Below are positions 41,874 to 50,308 of a DNA stretch of 64,000 bases, one piece after another (positions within the stretch are counted from its first letter, which is position 1; the number at the start of each line of letters is the position of its first letter). Position numbers and translations under genes: made by a program. The notes beneath the pieces were generated by a model. The model was not told the origin of the DNA. It did no database searches and worked only from the letters and a program-made list of their open reading frames with translations. The DNA is taken from positions 3,887,001 through 3,951,000 of the forward strand of contig NZ_CP023694.1 in the NCBI RefSeq assembly GCF_008705135.1. The letters run 5' to 3'. This DNA comes from Streptomyces coeruleorubidus. GTDB lineage: Bacteria > Actinomycetota > Actinomycetes > Streptomycetales > Streptomycetaceae.

Positions 41874-42815
41874 CTAGGCGACGGACCACGCGATGCCGTC
41901 GAGGATGTCGTGCTCGCTGACCACGACCTCCTCCGCGCCGATCCGCTCCATGATCGACAGCAGGACGAGGGCCCCCGCCCCAATGACGTCGACCCGGCCC
42001 GGATGCATGGAGGGCACGGCCGCGCGCTCGGCGTGCGTGGAGCGCAGCAGCCAGTCGGTGATCTCGCGGACCTTCTCGCGGGAGACGCGGGAGTGGTGGA
42101 TGGCGGCCGAGTCGTACTCGGGCAGCTCCTGGGCGATCGCCGACACGGTCGTCACGGACCCGGCCAGGCCGACCAGGGTGCGGGCCTCGCGCAGCGGGAC
42201 CGTCTCCCCGGCGAGGTCGAGGGCGGCGTCGATGTCCGCCCGCATCGCCGCGATCTGCTCCTCGGACGGCGGGTCGGTCACGGCCCCGTCCCGGATCAGG
42301 TGCCGCTCGGTCATGCGGACACAGCCGATGTCCACCGAGCGTGCCGCACGGACGTGGTCGTCGCCGACGACGAACTCGGTCGAGCCGCCGCCGATGTCCA
42401 CCACGAGGTAGGGCTTGGCCAGGTGGTCGCGCCCGGCGAGTTCCTTGGTGGCGCCGGTGAAGGAGAACTCGGCCTCCTGGTCCCCGGAGATCACCTCGGG
42501 CTCGACGCCCAGGATGTCCAGCACGCCGCGCACGAACTCGTCCCGGTTCTCGGCGTCCCGGGAGGCGGAGGTCGCCACGAACCGCAGCCGCTGCGCGCCG
42601 TGCTCCTTGATGATCCCGGCGTACTCGCGGCAGGCCGCGAAGGTCCGCTGGAGCGCCTCGGGGGCGAGCCGGCCGGTGCGGTCGACGCCCTGCCCGAGCC
42701 GCACGATCGTCATACGGCGGTCCAGGTCGACCAGTTCGCCGGTGGCAGGGTCGGCGTCGGCGACGAGAAGCCGGATGGAGTTCGTACCGCAGTCCACGGC
42801 GGCGACACGGGTCAC
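41874..42815 (-). CDS. ppx: Ppx/GppA-family exopolyphosphatase
   Basis: A 313-residue ASKHA-fold phosphatase: VAAVDCGTNSIRLLV (phosphate 1), LVVDIGGGSTEFVVG (phosphate 2) and LVGLAGSVTTVSAIA (adenosine/phosphate). It is the short form, without the C-terminal HD domain, normal in actinobacteria; it hydrolyses polyphosphate or pppGpp. GTG start overlaps the DUF501 stop by four bases. Last gene of the eno-divIC-DUF501-ppx string. Confidence 0.92.
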   Translation of the reverse strand: MTRVAAVDCGTNSIRLLVADADPATGELVDLDRRMTIVRLGQGVDRTGRLAPEALQRTFAACREYAGIIKEHGAQRLRFVATSASRDAENRDEFVRGVLDILGVEPEVISGDQEAEFSFTGATKELAGRDHLAKPYLVVDIGGGSTEFVVGDDHVRAARSVDIGCVRMTERHLIRDGAVTDPPSEEQIAAMRADIDAALDLAGETVPLREARTLVGLAGSVTTVSAIAQELPEYDSAAIHHSRVSREKVREITDWLLRSTHAERAAVPSMHPGRVDVIGAGALVLLSIMERIGAEEVVVSEHDILDGIAWSVA

Positions 42816-43342
42816 TGGGCGTCCTCCTCGGCGTCCGTCACGCACGGGCCCTTGAGCCACCACTCCGGCAGCATCCCGATCGCCTCGTCCCCGAGCGGGT
42901 TCACCCCGGGCCCCGCGGCGAGCGAGTGCGCCACCAGCACGTGCAGGCACTTCACCCGGTCCGGCATGCCGCCCGCGCTCGGGAAGTTCTTCAGCTCCTC
43001 GATCTCGTCACGGCGCCCGATGTAGTCCTCGTGCGCCGCTCGATACGCCGCCGCCAGCTCCGGGTCCGAGGCGAGCCGCTCGGTCATCTCCTTCATCACG
43101 CCGTTCGCCTCCAGCGTGCCGATCGCCGAGGCGGCGCGCGGGCACGTCAGGTAGTACAGCGTGGGGAACGGCGTCCCGTCCGGCAGCCGCGGGGCCGTCT
43201 CGACGACGTCGGGCTGCCCGCACGGGCACCGGTGCGCGATCGCGCGCAGGCCGCGCGGGGGCCGGCCGAGCTGCTGCTTGAAGGCCTCGACGTCCGCGTC
43301 GGTGGGCTCGGTGCGCGGAGTGGTCGGCGGGGGCGTTTCCAT
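42812..43342 (-). CDS. DUF501 protein
   Basis: A 176-residue protein conserved between divIC and ppx in actinobacteria. It has a Cys motif (AHRCPCGQPDVVET, then YYLTCPRAA) that may hold a metal ion, and the conserved GMPDRVKCLHVLVAHSLAAG. No ribosome site is obvious before the ATG at 43342. Role unknown; gene order suggests a link to cell division or envelope. Confidence 0.88.
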   Translation of the reverse strand: METPPPTTPRTEPTDADVEAFKQQLGRPPRGLRAIAHRCPCGQPDVVETAPRLPDGTPFPTLYYLTCPRAASAIGTLEANGVMKEMTERLASDPELAAAYRAAHEDYIGRRDEIEELKNFPSAGGMPDRVKCLHVLVAHSLAAGPGVNPLGDEAIGMLPEWWLKGPCVTDAEEDAQ

Positions 43343-43387
43343 GGCTGTGTTCAGGCTGTCTTTCTCTGGGTGTTCTCTCGGGTCACT

Positions 43388-43864
43388 TCACTGGTCCGAG
43401 GCGTCGGCCTTGTCGACCCCGTCCCAGACGTTCGAGTACCAGGGGCGGTCGGCCGCCCCGAGGTCGGCGCGCGACTGCCGCGCCGCGTGCGGGTCGACGA
43501 CGATGAACCCCGTCTCCCCCGGCATGACGTAGTGCAACCGCTTCCGGATCTGCTGCTCGGCGTACGCGTCGTCCTGCCAGCGCGCCTTCTGGTCGCGCAG
43601 CCGTTCGACGCGCTGGCGGGCCTGCCGCTGTTCGCGCTGGAGGTCGTCGACCTCGGCGCGCTGCGAGACGTACTCCCGCATCGGGTAGGCCAGGGCCACG
43701 ATCAGCGAGCACATCACCAGGGCGAGCAGCGCGGCCCGGCCGGTCAGCCGGGAGCGGCGGGCCTGGCGCTTGGTCTGGGAGCGGTAGACCCGGGCCGCGG
43801 TCTGCTCGCCGAGCACCCGGATCCTGGTCGCGGTGGAGAACCGGTCCCGGTCCTTCACGGCCAT
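43388..43864 (-). CDS. divIC: Septum-formation protein DivIC/FtsB-like
   Basis: A 158-residue bitopic protein. A basic cytosolic N-terminus leads to one membrane helix (RAALLALVMCSLIVALAYPM), then a coiled coil (QRAEVDDLQREQRQARQRVE), then a short globular end with RKRLHYVMPGETGFIVVDP. This is the DivIC/FtsB layout; such proteins join FtsL and FtsQ/DivIB at the division septum. GGGAGG precedes the ATG at 43864. Downstream of eno as in other actinobacteria. Confidence 0.9.
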   Translation of the reverse strand: MAVKDRDRFSTATRIRVLGEQTAARVYRSQTKRQARRSRLTGRAALLALVMCSLIVALAYPMREYVSQRAEVDDLQREQRQARQRVERLRDQKARWQDDAYAEQQIRKRLHYVMPGETGFIVVDPHAARQSRADLGAADRPWYSNVWDGVDKADASDQ

Positions 43865-43968
43865 GTCTGTCCGCCTCCCGCTCCACCGTCATACGCGCGT
43901 ACGTCCCCGGACACGGTACGGGACCGGGTACGGGGACGTACGTACGACGCTGCCTCTTACGGGTCGGG

Positions 43969-45249
43969 TCAGCCCTTGAAGCGCGGGAACGCGCTGCGGC
44001 CGGCGTACACCGCCGCGTCGTCGAGGATCTCCTCGATGCGCAGGAGCTGGTTGTACTTGGCGACGCGCTCGGAGCGGGCCGGGGCGCCGGTCTTGATCTG
44101 GCCGCAGTTGGTGGCGACGGCCAGGTCGGCGATGGTGACGTCCTCGGTCTCGCCGGAGCGGTGGGACATCATGCACTTGAAGCCGTTGCGCTGGGCCAGC
44201 TCCACGGCGTCCAGGGTCTCGGTGAGCGAACCGATCTGGTTGACCTTGACCAGCAGGGCGTTGGCCGCACCCTCCTCGATGCCGCGGGCCAGGCGCTCGG
44301 GGTTGGTGACGAACAGGTCGTCGCCGACGAGCTGGACCTTGTCACCGAGCTTGTCGGTGATGGTCTTCCAGCCCTCCCAGTCGTCCTCGAACAGCGGGTC
44401 CTCGATGGAGACGAGCGGGTACGCGTCGACGAGCTCCGCGTAGTACTCGGTCATCTCGGCCGCCGAGCGGTCCTTGCCCTCGAAGGTGTAGACGCCGTCC
44501 TTGTAGAACTCGGACGCGGCCACGTCGAGGGCCAGGGCGATCTGCTCGCCGGGGGTGTAGCCGGCCTCGTTGATCGCCTCGAGGATGAGGTCGAGGGCCT
44601 CGCGGTTGGAGCCGAGGTTCGGGGCGAAGCCGCCCTCGTCGCCGAGGCCGGTGGCCAGGCCCTTCGACTTCAGGACCTTCTTCAGCGTGTGGTAGACCTC
44701 GGCGCCCCAGCGCAGGGCCTCGGAGAAGGACTCCGCGCCGATCGGGGCGATCATGAACTCCTGGATGTCCACGTTGGAGTCGGCGTGCGAGCCGCCGTTC
44801 AGGATGTTCATCATCGGCACCGGCAGCAGGTGCGCGTTCGGGCCGCCCAGGTAGCGGAACAGCGGCAGGTCGCTGGCCTCGGAGGCGGCGTGGGCGACGG
44901 CGAGGGAGACGCCGAGGATGGCGTTGGCGCCGAGGGAGCCCTTGTTGTCGGTGGCGTCCAGGTCGAACATGGCCTGGTCGATCAGGCGCTGCTCGGTGGC
45001 GTCGTAGCCGACCAGCTCCGGGCCGATCTGCTCGATGACCGCGAGGACGGCCTTCTCCACACCCTTGCCGAGGTAGCGGTTCGAGTCGCCGTCGCGCAGC
45101 TCGATGGCCTCGAAGGCGCCCGTGGAGGCGCCGGACGGGACGGCGGCACGACCGGTGCTGCCGTCGTCGAGGCCGACCTCGACCTCGACCGTGGGGTTGC
45201 CTCGGGAGTCCAGGATTTCCCGGGCTACGACGACGTCGATGGACGGCAC
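43969..45249 (-). CDS. eno: Enolase
   Basis: A 426-residue glycolytic enzyme that dehydrates 2-phosphoglycerate to phosphoenolpyruvate. SGASTGAFEA loop, GDEGGFAP (catalytic Glu), the Mg ligands, LLVKVNQIGSLTE (catalytic Lys) and MMSHRSGETEDV are all present. An ATG at 45255 abuts AAGGAG with no spacing. The GTG at 45249, six bases from AAGGAG, is therefore the better start and gives the usual MPSIDVVVAREI N-terminus. Cytosolic; first gene of the cluster leading to ppx. Confidence 0.97.
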   Translation of the reverse strand: MPSIDVVVAREILDSRGNPTVEVEVGLDDGSTGRAAVPSGASTGAFEAIELRDGDSNRYLGKGVEKAVLAVIEQIGPELVGYDATEQRLIDQAMFDLDATDNKGSLGANAILGVSLAVAHAASEASDLPLFRYLGGPNAHLLPVPMMNILNGGSHADSNVDIQEFMIAPIGAESFSEALRWGAEVYHTLKKVLKSKGLATGLGDEGGFAPNLGSNREALDLILEAINEAGYTPGEQIALALDVAASEFYKDGVYTFEGKDRSAAEMTEYYAELVDAYPLVSIEDPLFEDDWEGWKTITDKLGDKVQLVGDDLFVTNPERLARGIEEGAANALLVKVNQIGSLTETLDAVELAQRNGFKCMMSHRSGETEDVTIADLAVATNCGQIKTGAPARSERVAKYNQLLRIEEILDDAAVYAGRSAFPRFKG

Positions 45250-45437
45250 GAGCATCTCCTTCTTGATGTGACGCGGGTACGCGGGCCGCTCGGGCCCTGC
45301 GCGGTGCGGGCCGCGGTGGCTCGCGACATGAGCCTAACCGGCTCGGCGCGATCGGCCACCGGGTCGCCCACCCCATGGACAGAACCGAGAGTAAATTGTT
45401 TCCGAACGGAACAAAGCCGGATCGCAAAGACCGGCAG

Positions 45438-45485
45438 AAAAAACCCCGCCCCGGTGCGTACGGGGGGAGACGCACCGGAGCGGGG
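45438..45485 (-). terminator. Terminator after rpfA
   Basis: On the minus strand a 16-bp stem with one mismatch (CCCCGCTCCGGTGCGT/ACGCACCGGGGCGGGG) followed by six T, an ideal intrinsic terminator. Confidence 0.93.
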
Positions 45486-45514
45486 AGCCCGTGGGGACGG
45501 GGGCGGGCCGCTGC

Positions 45515-46195
45515 TTACTTCAGGTGCAGCTGCTGGCCCGGGTAGATGAGGTTGGCGTCCTGGACGATGTCCTTGTTCAGCTCGAACAGCTTCTCCCAGC
45601 CGCCCTCGACCTTGCGCTCGGTCGCGATGGAGCTGAGGGTGTCGCCCTTGACCACCTTGTACTCGCCGTCGCCCTTCTTGACCTTCTTGCCGGTCGGGGT
45701 GGTGACGGTCTTCTGGGTCTTCTGGGTCTGGGCCGGGCGCTCGTCGGAGCGGGAGGCCGGCTGCTGCTCGGCCTGGCGGGACTCGGTGGAGCCGCTGCTC
45801 TGCTCGGAGCCGCCGCTGTAGCCGGCGCTCGACAGGCCCTTGCCGCAGACCGGCCAGGCGCCCTTGCCCTGGCTCGCGAGGACCTTCTCGGCGATCTCGA
45901 TCTGCTGGGACTTGGTGGCCTGGTCGGCGGTGGAGGCGTACTTGGTGCCGCCGTAGCCGGACCAGGTGGAGGCGGAGAACTGCAGACCGCCGTAGTAGCC
46001 GTTGCCGGTGTTGATGGACCAGTTGCCGCCGGACTCGCACTGGGCGACGGCGTCCCACTCGGAGGCGGTGGCGGCGGAGGCGTTGCCGGCCGCCATCAGC
46101 GGGGCGGCGACGGCGGCACCGGTGACACCGGCGATGGCGATGACCCGAGAGGCCTTGGACGGACGGCGGTGCGTGCCCTTGCCGGAAAACAGCAT
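45515..46195 (-). CDS. rpfA: Resuscitation-promoting factor RpfA
   Basis: A 226-residue secreted cell-wall hydrolase. Signal peptide ends near AAGNASA (about residue 41). The transglycosylase-like Rpf domain follows, with catalytic Glu in VAQCESGGNWSINTGNGYYG. Then come a Ser/Gln linker and a C-terminal LysM domain (EYKVVKGDTLSSIATERKVE to LIYPGQQLHLK) that binds peptidoglycan. Such enzymes help spores germinate. A c-di-AMP riboswitch lies directly upstream, as reported for S. coelicolor rpfA, and a strong terminator follows. Confidence 0.94.
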   Translation of the reverse strand: MLFSGKGTHRRPSKASRVIAIAGVTGAAVAAPLMAAGNASAATASEWDAVAQCESGGNWSINTGNGYYGGLQFSASTWSGYGGTKYASTADQATKSQQIEIAEKVLASQGKGAWPVCGKGLSSAGYSGGSEQSSGSTESRQAEQQPASRSDERPAQTQKTQKTVTTPTGKKVKKGDGEYKVVKGDTLSSIATERKVEGGWEKLFELNKDIVQDANLIYPGQQLHLK

Positions 46196-46204
46196 GGAGA
46201 GATC

Positions 46205-46366
46205 CCCTCACCGACGCCTGCGAGGTGAGCTGTCGGGTTCGGGCCGGTTGAGTTGCCCGGCCGCGTCCCTCCCGGGACACGGCTTCACCCCAAGCCGGAC
46301 CTGCCGTCGAGTTGCCTCGACCGCCGGGCCCGGCACTTACCTTGGGTCCCCCGCTCCTGCCTACGG
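46205..46366 (-). ncRNA. c-di-AMP riboswitch (ydaO/yuaA type) in the rpfA leader
   Basis: On the minus strand the leader begins with GGAGCGGGGGACCCAAGGTA and has the GGGGTGAAGCC segment. It ends with CCCGACAGCTCACCTCGCAG followed by GCGTCGG, the conserved 3' block of the ydaO class. It ends about 10 nt before the rpfA start. In S. coelicolor this element is known to repress rpfA when c-di-AMP is high. Confidence 0.9.
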
Positions 46367-46606
46367 CGCTTGACGCGACGACTGTTCCCGTGCGGCCGCT
46401 GGCAGGATTCGGCGTTGCGGCAGCCGGGGCTCGTGGTGACGAGCGGTCATGACCGTAGACATGCGATCCGCGGAATTTCAAAGACGATCAGGGCTTCTGA
46501 GATCTATCTCTCACCGGGCTTATATGGGACATTCGGCGCGAACGGTGACGTGAACTCGCACGGTTTAGGGGTGACTTCCGCCGCCGTTTCCGTACTGCCC
46601 CACCGG
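46367..46606. promoter_or_regulatory. rpfA promoter region
   Basis: Stretch between rpfC and the riboswitch. It holds GTGAACTCGCAC (46550-46561), a GTG-N6-CAC match to the core of Crp sites. No gene seen. Confidence 0.4.
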
Positions 46607-47590
46607 CTACTCGTCGTCCGCTTCGACCCGTACCGCCAGCTTCTGACCGGGGCGGATGAGGTTCGGGTCGACGCCGACGGCCACCTCGTTGCCGACGTAC
46701 AGCGCGCGCCATCCGCCGCTGAGGTCAAGGGAGTCGGCGATGGACCAGAGGCTGTCGCCGGGGCGGACGACGTAGGAGCCGTCCGTCGCCTCGCGCGATG
46801 CTTCGTCGCCGCGCGAGGCGTGCCGGCCCGCGGCCCCGGACGGACGGCCGTCCTCGGCCGTGGTGTCCTCGTCGGCACTGGGGCCGCGATGGCGGCCGGA
46901 GCCGGTGTCGGTGAGGGCCGAAGAATCGTCGTTCTGCGGCGACTTGTCAGACTTGTCACTCTCGGGATCAGTCGAGGAAGAGCTGTCGGGCTCCTGATCC
47001 CGTGACTGGTCCTGCGGCTGTTCCTGCGCCTGTTCCCGAGTCGAGGAATCGGCAGAATCAGACGACTTGTCGGACTCGGCGGTTTCGTCCTCCGAGGTCG
47101 ACGGCGCGTCAGGGGACGGCGACGTGGATGGAGAAGACGAAGAAGACGACTCGGAGGAGTCGAGCAGTCCGGGCGAGTCCGTCGGAGCGGACGAGCCGGA
47201 GGTGTCCGAGTCCTTGTCCTGCTGGAGACCCGAGAGCAGCCCGCAGGTGCGCCACGCGCCGACCCCCTGGTCGGCGAGGATTCTCTCGGCCACGGCTATC
47301 TGCTGGGAACGGCTGGCCAGGTCGGCACTCGGGGCGTAGTCGAGGCCGCCGTGGTTCTCCCAGTCCTCCTGGGACAACTGGAGGCCGCCGAAGTATCCGT
47401 TGCCGGTGTTCTGGCTCCAGGCGCCGCCGGTCTCGCAGTCCGCGACCCGGTCCCAGGTCGTGCCGTCGGCCGCGCTGGCGCCGGAGGCTCCGAGGAGCGG
47501 GATCGCGATGGCGGAGCCGGTCACTCCGGCCGCGACGAGGAGAGCCGGAGCCTGGCGGGGGCGACGGTGCCGACCGTTCCCGGAGAGCAT
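46607..47590 (-). CDS. rpfC: Resuscitation-promoting factor with long linker, RpfC-like
   Basis: A 327-residue secreted Rpf. Signal peptide ends at GASGASA. Rpf domain: DRVADCETGGAWSQNTGNGY with catalytic Glu. A very acidic Ser/Asp/Glu linker of about 150 residues follows (SSESSSSSSPSTSPSPDAPS). The C-terminal LysM domain (YVVRPGDSLWSIADSLDLSG to LIRPGQKLAV) ends it. The linker suggests reach through the wall. Upstream of rpfA on the same strand with its own promoter. No riboswitch is seen before this gene. Confidence 0.9.
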   Translation of the reverse strand: MLSGNGRHRRPRQAPALLVAAGVTGSAIAIPLLGASGASAADGTTWDRVADCETGGAWSQNTGNGYFGGLQLSQEDWENHGGLDYAPSADLASRSQQIAVAERILADQGVGAWRTCGLLSGLQQDKDSDTSGSSAPTDSPGLLDSSESSSSSSPSTSPSPDAPSTSEDETAESDKSSDSADSSTREQAQEQPQDQSRDQEPDSSSSTDPESDKSDKSPQNDDSSALTDTGSGRHRGPSADEDTTAEDGRPSGAAGRHASRGDEASREATDGSYVVRPGDSLWSIADSLDLSGGWRALYVGNEVAVGVDPNLIRPGQKLAVRVEADDE

Positions 47591-47680
47591 ACGGAGACCT
47601 TTCGCGAGACAGCAGTGACCGGCGCGGCGCAGGGTCCCCCGGGCCGCGCTGATGATGGGTGAACGTATCGGCAGACGATC

Positions 47681-47693
47681 ACTTGTCACAAGT
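47681..47693. promoter_or_regulatory. Palindrome before rpfC
   Basis: ACTTGTCACAAGT is a perfect 13-bp odd palindrome 90 bp upstream of the rpfC start. Two GATCAC direct repeats (about 47706 and 47715) lie further upstream. Regulator unknown. Confidence 0.5.
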
Positions 47694-47737
47694 TCATGCC
47701 GCGCAGATCACGTGAAGATCACATTCCTGACGGCGTG

Positions 47738-49018
47738 TCACCTTGGGGTCGGCGTGAACTCCACCGGCAGGGTGCGCAGCCCGCGCATGATGAGGCCGCC
47801 GCGCCATCTCAGCTCGGCCGGGTCCGCGGCGAGCCGCAGGTCCGGGAGGCGGGTGAGGAGGGTGGCGAGCGCGGTCTGGCCCTCCAGGCGGGCGAGCGGG
47901 GCGCCGAGGCAGTAGTGGATGCCGTGGCCGTAACCGAGGTGCTGGTTGTCGCGGCGGGCGAGGTCGAGCACGTCCGGATCCGCGAACCGCTCCGGGTCCC
48001 GGTCCGCGGCGGCCAGGACGACGAGGACCGGGTCGCCGGGCGCGATCCGCTGCCCGCCGATGGTGAGCGGCTGCGTGGCGAACCGCCAGGTGGCGAGTTC
48101 GACGGGCCCGTCGTAGCGCAGGAGCTCCTCGACGCCGGTCTCCAGGAGGCCGGTCTCCCCGGCGGCGAGGGACGCCTGGAGTCGCGCGCGCTGCTCGGGG
48201 TGGGTGAGCAGCGCGTAGGTGCCGTTGCCGATCAGGTTCACGGTCGTTTCGAAGCCGGCGAACAGCAGGATGAAGGCCATGGCCGCGGCCTCGTTCTCGG
48301 TGAGGTGCTCACCGTGGTCGGAGGCGCGGATGAGACCGGAGATGAGGTCCTCGCCGGGGGCCGGCTCGGTGGGCAGCGCCTCCCGCTTGCGGTGGATGAG
48401 ATCGGCGAGGTAGCCGCGCATCTTCTTCACGGACCGCGCCACGCCGCCCCGCGGCCCACCCTGGTGACGGATCATCATCCCCGCCCAGTCACGGAAGTCG
48501 TCCTGGTCCTCGCGGGGGACGCCGAGCAGGTCGCAGATGGCGTAGATGGGGAGCGGGAACGCGAACTCGTGGATGAGGTCGGCGGACCCCTTCCGCGCGA
48601 ACCCGTCGATGAGCCCGTCCGTGAGCTCCTGCACCCGCGGCGCGAACTCGGCGACCCGGCGGGGCGTGAACGCCTTGGACACGAGCCGCCGCAGCCGGGT
48701 GTGGTCCGGCGGGTCGATGTTGAGCAGATGCGTCATCAGCTCGGCCTTGCGCTCGCCGGGGATGCCGGTCTTGCCCTTGGCGTGCGCGGGTTCGGCGTGA
48801 TGCGCGGGGTTCTTGGAGAGCCGGTGGTCGGCGAGCGTCTCCTTGGCGTCGGCGTACCGCGTGACCAGCCAGGCCTCCACGCCGCTGGGCAGCTTGGTGC
48901 GGTGCACGGGGGCGTGCTCGCGGAGCCAGGCGTAGGCGGGGTAGGGATTGCTCGCGAATTCCCAGGTGAAGAGGTCGGGAGCGACGGCCGGGGTGCTGGG
49001 CTGGGGCTGGTCGGTCAC
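47738..49018 (-). CDS. Cytochrome P450
   Basis: A 426-residue soluble P450 with the I-helix LLFAGFETTVNL (oxygen-activating Ala-Gly-x-Glu-Thr), ExxR in VEELLRYD, and the heme loop YGHGIHYCLGAPLARLEG with the axial Cys. The usual Phe of the heme loop is Tyr. Length is normal for bacterial class I enzymes. GTG start at 49018. From memory the S. coelicolor gene in this place is CYP107U1. No ferredoxin gene adjacent; substrate unknown. Confidence 0.93.
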   Translation of the reverse strand: MTDQPQPSTPAVAPDLFTWEFASNPYPAYAWLREHAPVHRTKLPSGVEAWLVTRYADAKETLADHRLSKNPAHHAEPAHAKGKTGIPGERKAELMTHLLNIDPPDHTRLRRLVSKAFTPRRVAEFAPRVQELTDGLIDGFARKGSADLIHEFAFPLPIYAICDLLGVPREDQDDFRDWAGMMIRHQGGPRGGVARSVKKMRGYLADLIHRKREALPTEPAPGEDLISGLIRASDHGEHLTENEAAAMAFILLFAGFETTVNLIGNGTYALLTHPEQRARLQASLAAGETGLLETGVEELLRYDGPVELATWRFATQPLTIGGQRIAPGDPVLVVLAAADRDPERFADPDVLDLARRDNQHLGYGHGIHYCLGAPLARLEGQTALATLLTRLPDLRLAADPAELRWRGGLIMRGLRTLPVEFTPTPR

Positions 49019-49144
49019 CCCCCGACGGTATCCGGCTCCCCGCCCCCTTCCCCTCCCTCGGCCGGTCCCCAGCCGCCCTCCGCCTCCCTGCCCTCGGCCC
49101 GTCCCGGCCGTTCTCCGCCTCCTGTGCCCTGCCCCGGGCCGGTT

Positions 49145-50161
49145 TCAGCCCTGCTCGGCCTCCCTGATCGCGTCCCGGTAGGCGCGGGCCGCCGCTCTCA
49201 GGGCCGCCTCCGGGTCGACGCCCTCCGACTCCGCGCGGACCGCCAGGGCCAGCAGCTCGTAGCCGATGCCCTCGACGGGCGGGAGCGCTATGTCCAGGTG
49301 CGCCGCGCGGGCCCGGGACGCCAGCTTGGCGGCGAGGGCCAGGCCGGGCTGGCCGAGGGGGATGCCCTCGGTGATCGAGGTGCGCTGCTTCTCGACCGCC
49401 TTGGTGCGCAGCCAGTGCGCCTTGACCTCCTCCGGCGTGGTGGCCGTCTCGTCGCCGAAGACATGCGGGTGGCGGTGGATCAGCTTGGCGACGATGCCGG
49501 CGGCGACGTCGTCGACGGAGAAGGGGCTCTCCAGGTCGTCCTCGGCGATCCGGGCGTGGAAGACGACCTGGAGGAGGACGTCACCGAGCTCCTCGCGCAG
49601 TTCGTCGCGGTCGCCCTCCTCGATCGCCTCGACGAGTTCGTACGCCTCCTCGATGCCGTACTTGGCCAGGCCCTTGTGGGTCTGCTGGGACGACCACGGG
49701 CACTCGGCGCGGATGCGGTCCATGACCTGGACGAGATCGAGCAGGCGGGCGCCCGGCAGGTCGTAGGAGGCGGGGAGCAGCTCCAGCTCGGGCATGGCGA
49801 CGCGGCCGGTGCCGGCGAGGCGGGCCAGGCCGTCCGTCAGGGCCGGCTCGCCCTCGCCCGTCGCCACGACGACCACCGTGCGGCCGCCGGCGCAGGCGTC
49901 GAGCAGCTCCTGGGCCGTCGGGGACGCCTCGTCGACGGCTATCCCCGCCTCGCGCAGATACGGCAGCTGCGGGTGCGCGCCGTCCGCGCACAGCACCTGG
50001 TCGGCCGCGTGCAGTGCCTGCCAGGCGGGCCAGGACAGCAGGCCGGGGGCGACGCGGTGGCTGGTGGTGAGCAGGACGATGCGGCCGGGGACGGCGGTGT
50101 CGGCCGTGCCGGGGGCGGCCTGGCCGGGTCGCGGGGTGGCTTCGGGGCTGTTGGCGTTCAC
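49145..50161 (-). CDS. mazG: MazG-family nucleoside triphosphate pyrophosphohydrolase
   Basis: A 338-residue protein. The N-terminal 115 residues form a tetrapyrrole-methylase-like domain reduced in this lineage. The MazG domain follows (LDLVQVMDRIRAECPWSSQQ) with its EExxE-type metal ligands in GIEEAYELVEAIEEGD and ELREELGDVLLQVVFHARIA. It removes pyrophosphate from aberrant NTPs and can lower (p)ppGpp. GTG start at 50161. Upstream lies an unusual tandem repeat. Confidence 0.93.
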   Translation of the reverse strand: MNANSPEATPRPGQAAPGTADTAVPGRIVLLTTSHRVAPGLLSWPAWQALHAADQVLCADGAHPQLPYLREAGIAVDEASPTAQELLDACAGGRTVVVVATGEGEPALTDGLARLAGTGRVAMPELELLPASYDLPGARLLDLVQVMDRIRAECPWSSQQTHKGLAKYGIEEAYELVEAIEEGDRDELREELGDVLLQVVFHARIAEDDLESPFSVDDVAAGIVAKLIHRHPHVFGDETATTPEEVKAHWLRTKAVEKQRTSITEGIPLGQPGLALAAKLASRARAAHLDIALPPVEGIGYELLALAVRAESEGVDPEAALRAAARAYRDAIREAEQG

Positions 50162-50199
50162 GATTCGAAGCTATCCCACGCCGCCGACAGCCCCCGAAG

Positions 50200-50274
50200 T
50201 TATCCACAGGCCTCGGTTTCCACAGTCCCCGGTTTCCACAGTCCCCGGTTTCCGCAGGCCTCGGTTTCCGCAGG
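50200..50274. repeat. Tandem 16-bp repeats built on DnaA-box-like cores
   Basis: TTATCCACAGGCCTCGG (50200-50216) starts with a perfect TTATCCACA DnaA box. It is followed by four 16-bp units: TTTCCACAGTCCCCGG twice, TTTCCGCAGGCCTCGG, then TTTCCGCAGGCCCCGT. All lie between mazG and the lipoprotein gene; none is coding. Confidence 0.8.
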
Positions 50275-50308
50275 CCCCGTGGCCGGGGCGTCCCCGCGTG
50301 CTCCGCTG

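Noticed and set aside
50200..50274. Replication origin
   Set aside because: Only one perfect DnaA box is present and dnaA/dnaN are not nearby; the Streptomyces oriC carries many boxes.
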